NCBI GenBank assembly: GCA_965277345.1
Contig: CBDICI010000004.1
Location: 1,178,001-1,242,000 of the forward strand
DNA from: CAIOYC01 sp965277345
GTDB taxonomy: Bacteria > Pseudomonadota > Alphaproteobacteria > Caulobacterales > Caulobacteraceae
Reading direction: 5' to 3'
DNA: 64,000 nt
Part shown: in pieces, positions 16,296 through 25,047 of the stretch
Layout of the letters: every line of letters begins with the position of its first letter
How positions within the stretch are numbered: the first letter of the stretch is position 1
Translations under genes and position numbers: made by a program
The notes under the pieces: generated by a model
What the model was told of the DNA's origin: nothing
The model's database searches: none
What the model saw: only the letters and a program-made list of their open reading frames with translations

Positions 16296-17914
16296 CCCGC
16301 CTCACCTCCGCCCTCGATGCGCACTCGGAAGCTTTCCAGGCCAACGCCGCGCACAACAAGCATCTGGTCGACGAGCTTCGCTCCCGCGTGGCCGGGGCGG
16401 CGCTCGGAGGACCAGAGGCGGCGCGGACGCGGCACACCTCCCGCGGCAAACTGCTGCCGCGCGAGCGGGTAGAGCGGCTGCTCGATCCCGGTTCACCCTT
16501 CCTGGAGGTGGGCCAGCTCACCGCCTTTGGCCTTTATGACGGCGAGGCGCCGGGGGCGGGGATCATCACCGGCATCGGGCGGGTCTCGGGCCGCGAGGTG
16601 ATGATCGTCTGCAACGATCCCACGGTGAAGGGCGGGGCCTATTTCCCGCTCACGGTGAAGAAGCACCTGAGGGCGCAGGAGATCGCGCAGCAGAACCGCC
16701 TGCCCTGCGTCTATCTGGTGGACTCGGGCGGGGCCAACCTGCCCCACCAGGCCGAGGTCTTCCCCGACCGCGACCATTTCGGCCGTATCTTCTACAATCA
16801 GGCCCAGATGTCCGCCCAGGGCATTCCCCAGATTGCCTGCGTCATGGGCCTATCCACCGCCGGCGGCGCCTATGTGCCGGCCATGAGCGACGAGACGGTG
16901 ATCGTCCGGGGCGCGGGCAAGGAGAGCCAGGGCGCCATCTTCCTGGCCGGTCCGCCCTTGGTAAAGGCCGCGACGGGCGAGGTGATCTCCGCCACCGAAC
17001 TCGGCGGCGCCGACACCCACGGCCGCCGTTCGGGCGTGGTGGATCACGTGGCGCAAAACGACGAGCACGCGCTGGAGATCGTCCGCTCCATCTGCGCCCG
17101 CCTTGGCCGCACCGAGCGTACCTTGCTCGACACCACGGAGCCCGACGCGCCCAGGTACGACGCCCATGAACTGTATGGGGTGATCCCGCAAGACGTGCGC
17201 GCGCCCTATGACGTGCGCGAGGTGATCGCGCGGATCGTCGATGGCTCGCGCTTCGACGAGTTCAAGGCGCTCTACGGCACGACCCTGGTCACGGGCTTCG
17301 CCCACATCTGGGGCTTCCCGGTCGCCATCCTGGCCAATAACGGGGTTCTGTTTTCCGAGAGCGCGCTGAAGGCCACCCACTTCATCGAACTGGCCTGCCA
17401 GCGCAAGATTCCGCTGGTATTCCTGCAGAACATTTCCGGCTTCATGGTCGGCGGCAAATACGAGGCCGGCGGCATCGCCAAGAATGGAGCCAAGATGGTC
17501 ACCGCCGTGGCCACCGCCAACGTGCCGAAGTTCACCGTGCTGATCGGCGGCAGCTTCGGCGCGGGCAATTACGGCATGTGCGGCCGGGCCTATTCGCCGC
17601 GCTTCCTGTGGTCTTGGCCCAATTCCCGCATCAGCGTCATGGGCGGCGAACAGGCGGCCAGCGTGCTCGCCACCGTGAAACGCGATGGCATCGAGGGCAA
17701 GGGCGGGGGGTGGTCGGCGGAGGAGGAGGCCGCCTTCAAGGCTCCGATCCGCGAGGGCTATGAGCGGGAGGGCGACCCCTATTTCGCCACCGCGCGCCTG
17801 TGGGACGACGGGGTGATCGACCCGGCGCAGACCCGCGACGTGCTGGGCCTCTCCATCGCCGCGTCGCTCAACGCCCCGATCCCGGATACGCGCTTCGGCG
17901 TGTTCCGGATGTGA
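16292..17914 (+). CDS. mccB: Methylcrotonyl-CoA carboxylase beta subunit (carboxyltransferase)
   Basis: A 540-residue carboxyltransferase subunit. Both halves of the crotonase-like carboxyltransferase fold are present: an N-terminal part with VYLVDSGGANLPHQAEVFPDRDHFG (spread over about 130-155) and MGLSTAGGAYVPAMSDE, and a C-terminal part with NGVLFSESALKATHFIELACQR, NISGFMVG and GSFGAGNYGMCGRAY. The Ser-Gly-Gly-Ala-Asn-Leu-Pro motif and the FMVG segment are typical of the methylcrotonyl-CoA rather than the propionyl-CoA enzyme. It transfers the carboxyl group from biotin to 3-methylcrotonyl-CoA. I chose the ATG at 16292 that overlaps the toxin stop; longer readings run inside the toxin gene. 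Confidence 0.95.
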   Translation: MTRLTSALDAHSEAFQANAAHNKHLVDELRSRVAGAALGGPEAARTRHTSRGKLLPRERVERLLDPGSPFLEVGQLTAFGLYDGEAPGAGIITGIGRVSGREVMIVCNDPTVKGGAYFPLTVKKHLRAQEIAQQNRLPCVYLVDSGGANLPHQAEVFPDRDHFGRIFYNQAQMSAQGIPQIACVMGLSTAGGAYVPAMSDETVIVRGAGKESQGAIFLAGPPLVKAATGEVISATELGGADTHGRRSGVVDHVAQNDEHALEIVRSICARLGRTERTLLDTTEPDAPRYDAHELYGVIPQDVRAPYDVREVIARIVDGSRFDEFKALYGTTLVTGFAHIWGFPVAILANNGVLFSESALKATHFIELACQRKIPLVFLQNISGFMVGGKYEAGGIAKNGAKMVTAVATANVPKFTVLIGGSFGAGNYGMCGRAYSPRFLWSWPNSRISVMGGEQAASVLATVKRDGIEGKGGGWSAEEEAAFKAPIREGYEREGDPYFATARLWDDGVIDPAQTRDVLGLSIAASLNAPIPDTRFGVFRM

Positions 17915-17921
17915 TGCGACG

Positions 17922-18884
17922 ATGACGCACGAGATCGAAACCGCCGCCGCCGGCGCCCTCAGCGGGTTCTTCCGCCGCAAACCGCAGCATACCCTGCCGC
18001 CCGGTACGCCCTGCGCCAACTGCGCCACGCCGCTGCAGGGGCCGTGGTGCCATGCGTGCGGCCAGCTTGGCGAGGACTTCCACCGCTCCACCTGGCATCT
18101 GATCGCCGAGGCGTTCGAGGGGCTGCTGCACTTCGACGGGCGGGTGTGGACCACCCTGCCCGATCTGTTCCGCCACCCAGGACGGCTGACCCGGGCCTAT
18201 CTCGACGGTCACCGCGCGCCGCAGATTCCGCCGCTGCGCCTGTTCCTGGTGGTGCTGCTCCTGGTGTTCTTCGCCGGATCGGTGGGGGGCCGGTTCGGGA
18301 CCGTCGCCACCGTGACCGTCGACGACCACGGCAAGGTGCTGGCTTCGTCCAAGCACGACCTCGGCAGGTTGACGCCCGAAGAGCGGGAAAAGGCCAAACA
18401 GGCGATCGCCAACTCAAAGGTTCAGATCCTGAACCGCCCGGCCGGCGCCGCCGACGGCTGGCTGAAGGCGCGGCTGACCGCCGTACTGGACGATCCGGAG
18501 CGGTTCAGGCTGGTGCTGGAGCAGTGGTCAGAGCGCTTCGCCTTCCTGATGCTGCCCCTGGCGGCGGGACTGCTGAGCCTGTTGTTCCTATTCCAGCGTC
18601 GCTTTTTCGTGTTCGACCACACCATCTTCAGCCTGCATTCGCTCTCGGCCGCGGGGCTGATGCTGGCGGTGGCCAGCGGGCTGGCGCGCCTTACCGACGG
18701 CGTTTCCGAGTTCGTCATGCTGGCCGCGCCGGTCCACCTGTTCATTCACATGCGCGGCGTCTACGCCACCAGCGTGTTCGGTACGCTGGTGCGCATGGCC
18801 TTGTTGTTCGTCGGGTCCGCCATCGGCGCGATGCTGATTTTCCTCGGCCTGCTCTGGGTGGGTCTGAGCGGGATGGGGGCCTGA
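17922..18884 (+). CDS. DUF3667 membrane protein with N-terminal zinc ribbon
   Basis: A 320-residue membrane protein. Two pairs of cysteines near the N-terminus (CANC at about residue 28 and CHACG at about 42) form a zinc-ribbon-like knuckle. The conserved WHLIAEAFEGLLHFDGRVWTTLPDLFRHPGRLTRAYLDGHR region follows over about residues 54-95 and is typical of DUF3667. Then come a first transmembrane helix (about 103-122), a soluble loop and three to four C-terminal helices. The function of the family is unknown. The gene sits inside the methylcrotonyl-CoA carboxylase operon, 7 bases after the beta subunit, and its TGA overlaps the alpha subunit ATG. Confidence 0.82.
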   Translation: MTHEIETAAAGALSGFFRRKPQHTLPPGTPCANCATPLQGPWCHACGQLGEDFHRSTWHLIAEAFEGLLHFDGRVWTTLPDLFRHPGRLTRAYLDGHRAPQIPPLRLFLVVLLLVFFAGSVGGRFGTVATVTVDDHGKVLASSKHDLGRLTPEEREKAKQAIANSKVQILNRPAGAADGWLKARLTAVLDDPERFRLVLEQWSERFAFLMLPLAAGLLSLLFLFQRRFFVFDHTIFSLHSLSAAGLMLAVASGLARLTDGVSEFVMLAAPVHLFIHMRGVYATSVFGTLVRMALLFVGSAIGAMLIFLGLLWVGLSGMGA

Positions 18885-20869
18885 TGCAACGCCTGCTGAT
18901 CGCCAACCGGGGCGAGATCGCCCGCCGGATCATCCGCACCGCCCACCGCATGGGGATCGAGACGGTGGCGGTCTATTCGGATGCGGACAAACATGCGCCC
19001 CATGTGCGCGAGGCCACCACCGCCCGCCACCTCGGCCCCACCCCCGCGCGGGAGAGCTATCTCGATCAGGCCAAGGTGCTGGCCGCGGCGAAGGATGCAG
19101 GGGCCGATGCGATCCACCCCGGCTATGGCTTTCTGTCCGAGAACGCCGCCTTCGCCCGGGCGGTGATCGAGGCGGGCCTGACCTGGGTGGGACCGCCGGC
19201 CGCCGCCATCACCGCCATGGGGCTGAAGGACGCCGCCAAGGCGCTGATGGCCGCGGCGGGCGTGCCGGTGACCCCGGGCTATCTTGGCGAAGATCAGTCG
19301 CCCGAGCGCCTGCAGGCCGAGGCGGACAAGATCGGCTATCCCGTGCTGATCAAGGCGGTGGCCGGCGGCGGCGGCAAGGGGATGCGCAAGGTGGAGGCCG
19401 CCGCCGATTTCGCCGCGGCGCTGGCCTCCTGCCGGCGCGAGGCGGCCGCGAGCTTCGGCGACGACCGCGTGCTGCTGGAGGTCTATGTCACCCGGCCCCG
19501 CCATATCGAGGTGCAGGTGTTCGCCGACGGCTGGGGCAATGTGGTCCACCTCTTTGAGCGCGACTGCTCGCTGCAGCGCCGGCACCAGAAGGTGATCGAG
19601 GAGGCGCCGGCGCCGGGCATGACCGAGGGGGTGCGCGCCGCCATCACCACCGCCGCCATCAAGGCCGCCCGCGCCGTGGATTACCAGGGCGCCGGCACCA
19701 TCGAGTTCATCGCCGACGGCTCGGAGCCGCTGAATGCCGAGCGCATCTGGTTCATGGAGATGAACACCCGGCTGCAGGTGGAGCATCCGGTGACCGAGAT
19801 GATTACCGGATTCGATCTGGTCGAATGGCAATTGCGCATCGCCCGCGGCGAGCCGCTTCCGCTGGCCCAAGGCGCCATTACCCTAAGCGGACACTCCATG
19901 GAGGCCCGCCTTTATGCCGAGAACCCGGCGAAGGGGTTCCTGCCCTCCACCGGCCCGTTGGAGCATTTCCGTCTGCCCACGGAGGGTGAGGGCGTTCGCG
20001 TCGATACCGGGGTAGAGGAAGGCGGCGAAGTCACCCCCTTCTACGACCCCATGATCGCCAAGATCATCGTCCACGCCGAGACCCGCAAAGCCGCCGCGAA
20101 AAAGCTCGCGGACGCCTGCGCCGAGGTCGAGGTCTGGCCGGTAAAGACCAACGCCGGCTTCCTCGTGCGCGCCGTCAGCCATCCCGACTTCGTCGCCGGG
20201 CATGTCGACACCGGCTTTATTGAGGCGCGGGCGGAAGCCCTGGTCGGCGACGGGACACCGTCGCTAGCGGCGCGAGTTGGCGCCATCGCACTCTCCGCCG
20301 AGCTGGCTGAGATCGCTGGACCTTACCAGTCGCCCTGGTGTTCGGATCCGGACAGCATCTATGGCTTCCGCCTGAACGCATCACCCAGAGCCTTCCATCG
20401 ACGCGAGGTGGGCGGTGTTGTGGTCGATGCTCAAGCGGTCACCAGGCAAGCCGGCGACAGATCATGGCAGGTGAAGGTCGATGATTTCGATGGCCCTGTC
20501 TCGGTTGACGGATGCGAGGTCCGTGCCGACGGGCGAGTTCTGACCTATCGCAGTCGGAGAGGTAACGCTGAGTGGCTGTTCGATCGTGGCGACGCTTGGC
20601 TAGTACAACCCTATGAAATTGACGTTGCTCGGGGCGGCGCCGCCTCCGATGGCGCCCTCACCTCGCCTATGCCCGGCCGGATCGTGTCAGTCGGCGCGGA
20701 AGCTGGGGCGCGGGTGGCCAAGGGCCAGCCCATCGTCACCCTCGAAGCCATGAAGATGGAACACGCCCTCACCGCCCCCTTCGACGGCAAGCTGGTGGAG
20801 TTCTCCGTCAAGGTCGGCGACCAGGTGGCGGAAGGGGTGATCCTAGCCCGGGTGGAAGCGGATGCGTAG
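18884..20869 (+). CDS. mccA: Methylcrotonyl-CoA carboxylase alpha subunit (biotin carboxylase and biotin carrier)
   Basis: A 661-residue biotin-dependent carboxylase subunit. Residues 1-445 are the biotin carboxylase: the LLIANRGEIARRIIRTA start, the AVAGGGGKGMRKV ATP loop, RHIEVQVFAD, RDCSLQRRHQKVIEEAPAP, and EMNTRLQVEHPVTEMITG. A linker of about 130 residues (20,330-20,640) has lower GC and weaker conservation, as in other members. The C-terminal biotin carrier domain has Glu-Ala-Met-Lys-Met with the biotinylated Lys at residue 624. It carboxylates biotin with ATP and bicarbonate. The ATG at 18884 overlaps the upstream stop; the longer reading is the out-of-phase shadow of the membrane protein gene. 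Confidence 0.95.
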   Translation: MQRLLIANRGEIARRIIRTAHRMGIETVAVYSDADKHAPHVREATTARHLGPTPARESYLDQAKVLAAAKDAGADAIHPGYGFLSENAAFARAVIEAGLTWVGPPAAAITAMGLKDAAKALMAAAGVPVTPGYLGEDQSPERLQAEADKIGYPVLIKAVAGGGGKGMRKVEAAADFAAALASCRREAAASFGDDRVLLEVYVTRPRHIEVQVFADGWGNVVHLFERDCSLQRRHQKVIEEAPAPGMTEGVRAAITTAAIKAARAVDYQGAGTIEFIADGSEPLNAERIWFMEMNTRLQVEHPVTEMITGFDLVEWQLRIARGEPLPLAQGAITLSGHSMEARLYAENPAKGFLPSTGPLEHFRLPTEGEGVRVDTGVEEGGEVTPFYDPMIAKIIVHAETRKAAAKKLADACAEVEVWPVKTNAGFLVRAVSHPDFVAGHVDTGFIEARAEALVGDGTPSLAARVGAIALSAELAEIAGPYQSPWCSDPDSIYGFRLNASPRAFHRREVGGVVVDAQAVTRQAGDRSWQVKVDDFDGPVSVDGCEVRADGRVLTYRSRRGNAEWLFDRGDAWLVQPYEIDVARGGAASDGALTSPMPGRIVSVGAEAGARVAKGQPIVTLEAMKMEHALTAPFDGKLVEFSVKVGDQVAEGVILARVEADA

Positions 20870-20878
20870 CGACTTCTT

Positions 20879-21033
20879 CTCCTTTCCCCCTCGAGGGGGG
20901 AAAGGCCGGGATTGGGGGTGTAGGGCGCCGACCTCGACGAGCGTGCACTGGCGGCGCGCCCTCAATGCTCATCGCTTAAATCGACTGCACTCACCCCCAT
21001 CCCCGACCCTTCCCCCCTCGAGGGGGAAGGGAG
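20879..21033. repeat. Small MITE-like intergenic element with ~42-bp inverted ends
   Basis: Between the carboxylase alpha gene and the MaoC gene, two arms of about 42 bases face each other as an imperfect inverted repeat, roughly 20879-20921 and 20991-21033. Each arm itself contains a CCCCCTCGAGGGGG-type palindrome. About 70 bases of unrelated sequence lie between. The structure could form a large cruciform or a pair of hairpins, and resembles the palindromic tips of the 690-bp repeat. No gene is visible in it. Confidence 0.7.
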
Positions 21034-21042
21034 GAGCCCATC

Positions 21043-21498
21043 ATGCCCGGTAAGCCCTTCGACCAGTGGCAGGTCGGCGAGACCATCGCCCACGCCCTGC
21101 ACCGCACGGTCACCGAGACCGATAACCTGATGACCTGCGCCCTGACCCATAATCCACAACCGCTTCATCTGGATGTGGACTATGCAGCAGGCACCGAGTT
21201 CGGCCGCATCGTCGTCAATGGCATCTATACCTTCGGCCTGATGGTCGGGGTGTCGGTGGGCGACACGACGCTGGGCACCCTGGTGGCCAATCTCGGCTAC
21301 GACGCGGTGGTGCACCCAAAGCCGGTCTTTGTCGGCGATACCCTGCGCATGGAGACCACTGTGCTGGAAAAGCGCGAGTCCAGGTCGCGACCCACGGCGG
21401 GCCTCGTCGTGTTCGAGCATCGCGCCCTCAATCAGCGCGACGAGGTGGTCTGCCAGTGCAAGCGCACCGCCCTGCTGCACAAGAGCGCCGCCCAATGA
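21043..21498 (+). CDS. MaoC-like (R)-hydratase / dehydratase
   Basis: A 151-residue single hot-dog-fold protein of the MaoC family. The catalytic segment is seen as TGDxNPxHxD-like: ALTHNPQPLHLDVDYAAGTEFGRIVVNGIY, running over about residues 33-62, with His43 or the later Asn/His as candidates. The family hydrates trans-2-enoyl-CoA thioesters or dehydrates 3-hydroxyacyl-CoA. Its ATG follows a small intergenic repeat, and its end overlaps the CitE-like lyase gene by 4 bases, so the two products probably act in sequence. Given the neighbours, a hydratase step in branched-chain acyl-CoA catabolism is the best inference. Confidence 0.85.
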   Translation: MPGKPFDQWQVGETIAHALHRTVTETDNLMTCALTHNPQPLHLDVDYAAGTEFGRIVVNGIYTFGLMVGVSVGDTTLGTLVANLGYDAVVHPKPVFVGDTLRMETTVLEKRESRSRPTAGLVVFEHRALNQRDEVVCQCKRTALLHKSAAQ

Positions 21499-22379
21499 GC
21501 CGTTTGCCGCGATCCTGGCTGTTCGCGCCGGGCGACACGCCGGCCAAGATGGCGAAGGCGGCGGCGTGCGGCGTCGGGGCGGTGATCCTCGACCTGGAGG
21601 ACTCGGTGGCGGAGCCGAACAAGGCCGCCGCCCGCGCCGCCACGGCGGATTTCCTGCGCCGGAGAGCTCATCAAGATGAGGATGGGGACGGGCCCCAGCT
21701 CTGGGTACGGATCAATCCACTCTCTACCGTTCACGCCGCCGCCGATCTCGCCGCCGTGGCCCCGGCCGCGCCCGACGGGATCGTGCTGCCGAAACCCGAC
21801 AGCGCCGCCGATGGGGTGGCCCTGGCGGAGCGGCTGACGCGGATCGAGGCCGAGACCGGGCTGGCGGAGGGTTCGATCCGCATCCTGCCCATCGCCACCG
21901 AAACGCCCGCTTCGGTGTTCAACCTCGGCGGCTATGGCGTCGTCGGTCCGCGCCTGATCGGCCTGACCTGGGGGGCGGAGGACCTGCCCGCCGCCGTGGG
22001 CGCAAAGATCAACCGTCATCCGGACGGCCGCTTTACCGACCTTTGCCGGATCGCCCGATCCCTGTGCATCGCCGGGGCGGCGGCGGCGGACGTGCCCGCC
22101 ATCGAGACCGTCTTTGCCGACTTCCGCGATCTCGACGGGCTGAGAACCTATGCCGAGGCCGGGCGGCGCGAGGGGTTTGCCGGCATGATGGCCATCCATC
22201 CGGCCCAGGTGGCGGTGATCGAGGCGGTGTTCCGCCCGAGCGCGGCGGAGATCGCCCACGCGCGCCGCGTCGTGGCGCTGTTCGCCGAGCAGCCCGGCGT
22301 GGGCGTCCTCGCGCTGGACGGCCGGATGCTGGACCGGCCGCACCTGAAGCAGGCGGAGCGGCTGTTGGCCGGCCTGTAA
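21495..22379 (+). CDS. HpcH/HpaI (CitE-like) CoA-ester lyase
   Basis: A 294-residue TIM-barrel aldolase/lyase of the HpcH/HpaI family, CitE-like branch. Metal-binding and substrate-binding segments are visible: RSWLFAPGDTPAKMAKA, VILDLEDSVAEPNK with the conserved Asp-Leu-Glu-Asp, LWVRINPL, IATETPASVFNL and GMMAIHPAQVAVI near the C-terminus. Such enzymes cleave beta-hydroxyacyl-CoA esters such as malyl-, citramalyl- or methylmalyl-CoA. It overlaps the MaoC gene by 4 bases. In a leucine cluster that shows no HMG-CoA lyase, it may supply a cleavage step, but this is inference. Confidence 0.88.
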   Translation: MSRLPRSWLFAPGDTPAKMAKAAACGVGAVILDLEDSVAEPNKAAARAATADFLRRRAHQDEDGDGPQLWVRINPLSTVHAAADLAAVAPAAPDGIVLPKPDSAADGVALAERLTRIEAETGLAEGSIRILPIATETPASVFNLGGYGVVGPRLIGLTWGAEDLPAAVGAKINRHPDGRFTDLCRIARSLCIAGAAAADVPAIETVFADFRDLDGLRTYAEAGRREGFAGMMAIHPAQVAVIEAVFRPSAAEIAHARRVVALFAEQPGVGVLALDGRMLDRPHLKQAERLLAGL

Positions 22380-22390
22380 GGTGACAGGCG

Positions 22391-23839
22391 TCAGCGGAAC
22401 GGCGGTTCGTCGAAGGCGCGTAGCTTGCGGGAGTGGAGGCGTGAGCCCTGGTTGCGCAGCTCCTCCACCGCGGCGAGGCCGATGCGCAGGTGCTGGGAAA
22501 TGGCGCGCTCATAGAAGGTGTTTGCCTGGCCGGGCAGCTTGATCTCGCCGTGCAGCGGCTTGTCGGAGACGCACAGCAGCGTGCCGTAGGGCACCCTGAA
22601 ACGATAGCCCTGGGCGGCGATGGTGGCCGACTCCATGTCGATGGCCACCGCCCGCGACTGGTTGAATCGCAGCGCCGACAGGGAGTAGCGCAACTCCCAG
22701 TTCCGGTCGTCGGTGGTGACCACCGTGCCGGTGCGCAGGCGCCGCTTCAGCGCCTCGCCGGTCTCGCCCGAGACGATCTCGGCGGCGCGGTACAGGGCCA
22801 GTTGCACCTCGGCGATCGGCGGGATGGGTATCTCTACCGGCAGCACGTCGTCCAGCACATGGTCGTCGCGCAGATAGGCGTGGGCCAGCACATAGTCGCC
22901 GATGGTCTGGCTGGGGCGCAAGCCGCCGCAATGGCCGATCATGAGCCAGGCCTGGGGCCTCAGCACCGCCAGGTGGTCGCAGATGTTCTTGGCGTTGGAG
23001 GGACCGACGCCGATGTTCACCAGGGTGATGCCGCGGCCGTCGGCGGCGATCAGGTGATAGGCGGGCATCTGTTTGGCCCGCCAGTTGGACTGCTCCATCG
23101 CCTCGGCCGCATTGGGCGTGTCGGCGGTGACCAGCACGCCGGGCGCCGACAGGGCGGTATAGCGCCCCTGGCCGAGCTCGGAGAGGCCGAAGCGCACGAA
23201 CTCGTCCACATAGCGGGTATAGTTCGTGAACAGAACATAGGGCTGCACGTGCTCCACCGGCGTGCCGGTGTAGTGCTTGATCCGCGCCAGGGAGAAATCG
23301 ACCCGCAGCGCATCGAACAGCGACAGCGGCCGCGCTTCCTCCAGGATCGGCTCGAACACCCCGTCGGCGACCTCGTCGCCGATATGGGCGAGCTGGGTGG
23401 TAGGAAACCAGCGAGCCAGGTCCTCGCTGGCGGCCCCATCGAGCTGCAGGTCTTCGGCCCCGTCGAGCACGAAGGGGTAGGGAATCTCCTGCGCCGACAG
23501 CCCGGCCTCTATCGTCACGCCGTAATCGCGCACCAGCAGTTCCAACTGCTCCAGGATATAGGCGCGGAACAGATCGGGCCGGGTTACGGTGGTGGCGTAG
23601 ACGCCGGCCTCGCGGATGATGCCGAAGGCGCGCCCAACCCGGGGCGTCGGCCCGCTGGGCGCATAGTGGAGGCGCACTTCCGGATAGGCGAACGCCCCGT
23701 TGAAGCGGGCCTCGGCGTCCGGCCGCTCGCCCCGGTCCAGATAGGCGGACAGGCCGGCGCGCAGATTGGCTACCGATTGCCGGTAAAGGGCCTGCAGCGT
23801 GTCGACGACGGCGTCGAGGTCGGCCTTGTCCTTGTTCAT
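22391..23839 (-). CDS. amn: AMP nucleosidase
   Basis: A 482-residue AMP nucleosidase, which splits AMP to adenine and ribose 5-phosphate in the cytoplasm. The N-terminal regulatory domain includes RFNGAFAYPEVRLHY. The C-terminal phosphorylase-like domain includes ITLVNIGVGPSNAKNICDHLAVLRP, MIGHCGGLR, and AVAIDMESATIAAQGYRFRVPYGTLL with the Met-Glu-Ser nucleoside-binding motif and the conserved SDKPLHGEIKLPG. Length and motif order match the E. coli enzyme. The gene is convergent with the CitE-like gene (11 bases between stops) and stands alone. Confidence 0.96.
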   Translation of the reverse strand: MNKDKADLDAVVDTLQALYRQSVANLRAGLSAYLDRGERPDAEARFNGAFAYPEVRLHYAPSGPTPRVGRAFGIIREAGVYATTVTRPDLFRAYILEQLELLVRDYGVTIEAGLSAQEIPYPFVLDGAEDLQLDGAASEDLARWFPTTQLAHIGDEVADGVFEPILEEARPLSLFDALRVDFSLARIKHYTGTPVEHVQPYVLFTNYTRYVDEFVRFGLSELGQGRYTALSAPGVLVTADTPNAAEAMEQSNWRAKQMPAYHLIAADGRGITLVNIGVGPSNAKNICDHLAVLRPQAWLMIGHCGGLRPSQTIGDYVLAHAYLRDDHVLDDVLPVEIPIPPIAEVQLALYRAAEIVSGETGEALKRRLRTGTVVTTDDRNWELRYSLSALRFNQSRAVAIDMESATIAAQGYRFRVPYGTLLCVSDKPLHGEIKLPGQANTFYERAISQHLRIGLAAVEELRNQGSRLHSRKLRAFDEPPFR

Positions 23840-23939
23840 GCTACCTCATACCGCCGAACGGTGAAGGTTTACAGACGTGGACCCTGGGGAACCGGACGGC
23901 CGGAGAGGCGGTTCAGCCCATGGCGGAAGGAACGAGGCC

Positions 23940-24149
23940 ATGGCGAAGACCCTGAAAGCGGGCGACCGCGTCACCTGGAACACCAGCCAGGGCGAAACCC
24001 ATGGCGTGGTGGTCAAGAAGGTCACTTCGGGTACGCACATCAAGGGCCACAAGGTCGCCGCAAGTCCGGACAATCCGGAATACGTCGTCCGCAGCGACTC
24101 CTCCGGCGAGGAGGCCGCCCACAAGCCGGCGGCGCTGAAGCATCGCTAA
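23940..24149 (+). CDS. Small DUF2945 (TUDOR-like) protein
   Basis: A 69-residue protein with a TUDOR/SH3-like pattern: KAGDRVTWNTSQGETHGVVVKKVTSG, followed by a hydrophobic strand in YVVRSDSSGE. It matches the DUF2945 family, sometimes called hypervirulence-associated TUDOR protein, of unknown function and common in Alphaproteobacteria. I chose the ATG at 23940, with a purine-rich GGAACGAGG just upstream, rather than an upstream in-frame start. It is divergent from amn and lies 46 bases before a methyltransferase gene. The C-terminal tail is charged and Ala-rich. Confidence 0.78.
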   Translation: MAKTLKAGDRVTWNTSQGETHGVVVKKVTSGTHIKGHKVAASPDNPEYVVRSDSSGEEAAHKPAALKHR

Positions 24150-24195
24150 GCCGCCTGGCGTTTCCCTCCGACGCGGGCTGGTCTAAGGCGGACCC

Positions 24196-25047
24196 ATGGC
24201 CGTCCTGTCCCGCCTTCGCCAGAGGCTGTCGAGTGCGCTTGCGCCGTCCGTCCGGCGCGCGGGGGCCGGACTGTGGCTCGATGTGAAGGACCTTCCCGCC
24301 CGTCTCCAAGACCCGGCGCGGTGGGGCGACCCCTGGCAGGCGCGGCACAATGTGGGTGGCGGCGATTTCCGCGCCAACGGTCGGGCGCTGATGCGGACGC
24401 TGATCGACCATGCGGCGCTGGCGCCGGATCAAGGCGTGCTCGACATCGGCTGCGGCGCCGGGCGGCTGGCCCTTCCCTTGGCGGATTATCTCGATCGCAC
24501 CGGCGCCTATACCGGCTTCGACGTGTCCAGAAGCGCGGTTCGCGGGTGCAGGCGGCGGTTGGCGGCCCGGCGACCCGACTTCCGCTTCATCCATGCCGAC
24601 ATCCGAAACGGCGACTACAACGCCGGGGGCGCGGTGGAGGGCGACGACTACGTGTTTCCCTGCTCCGATGAGACCGTCGATCTGGTGTTCGCCTTCTCGG
24701 TCTTCACTCACATGCGGCTAAGCGAGATCGCCCACTATCTGGCCGAGTCGGCGCGTGTGCTGCGGACGGGCGGTCGGCTGGCCGTGACGGTGTATCTGGT
24801 CGACGCGGACCGGCGGGGTGCGCTGGCGCGGGGCGAGGCTGGGATGGCGTTCCGGCCTTGGCGCGACGGCATGTGGGTGACCGACCCCGCCCATCCCGAA
24901 CGCGCCATGGGCCTAGAGGAGTCGCAGCTTGCCCATGCCCTCGATATCGCCGGCCTGGCGATGGCCGGGCCGATCCTGCGCGGCGCCTGGAGCGGGGCGC
25001 CGACCTACGAGGGTTGGCAGGACCTGATCGTGGCGACCAAGGCTTAG
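24196..25047 (+). CDS. Class I SAM-dependent methyltransferase
   Basis: A 283-residue protein with a Rossmann methyltransferase domain. Motif I is VLDIGCGAGRLALPLADYL at about residues 82-100, motif II is around TGFDVSRSAV, and motif IV is near LVFAFSVFTHM. The first 70 residues hold a basic segment and a conserved-looking DPARWGDPWQARHNVGGGDF region. The substrate cannot be told from sequence; small-molecule or glycan methylation is possible. It is convergent with the TetR gene and overlaps its stop by 4 bases. Confidence 0.85.
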   Translation: MAVLSRLRQRLSSALAPSVRRAGAGLWLDVKDLPARLQDPARWGDPWQARHNVGGGDFRANGRALMRTLIDHAALAPDQGVLDIGCGAGRLALPLADYLDRTGAYTGFDVSRSAVRGCRRRLAARRPDFRFIHADIRNGDYNAGGAVEGDDYVFPCSDETVDLVFAFSVFTHMRLSEIAHYLAESARVLRTGGRLAVTVYLVDADRRGALARGEAGMAFRPWRDGMWVTDPAHPERAMGLEESQLAHALDIAGLAMAGPILRGAWSGAPTYEGWQDLIVATKA

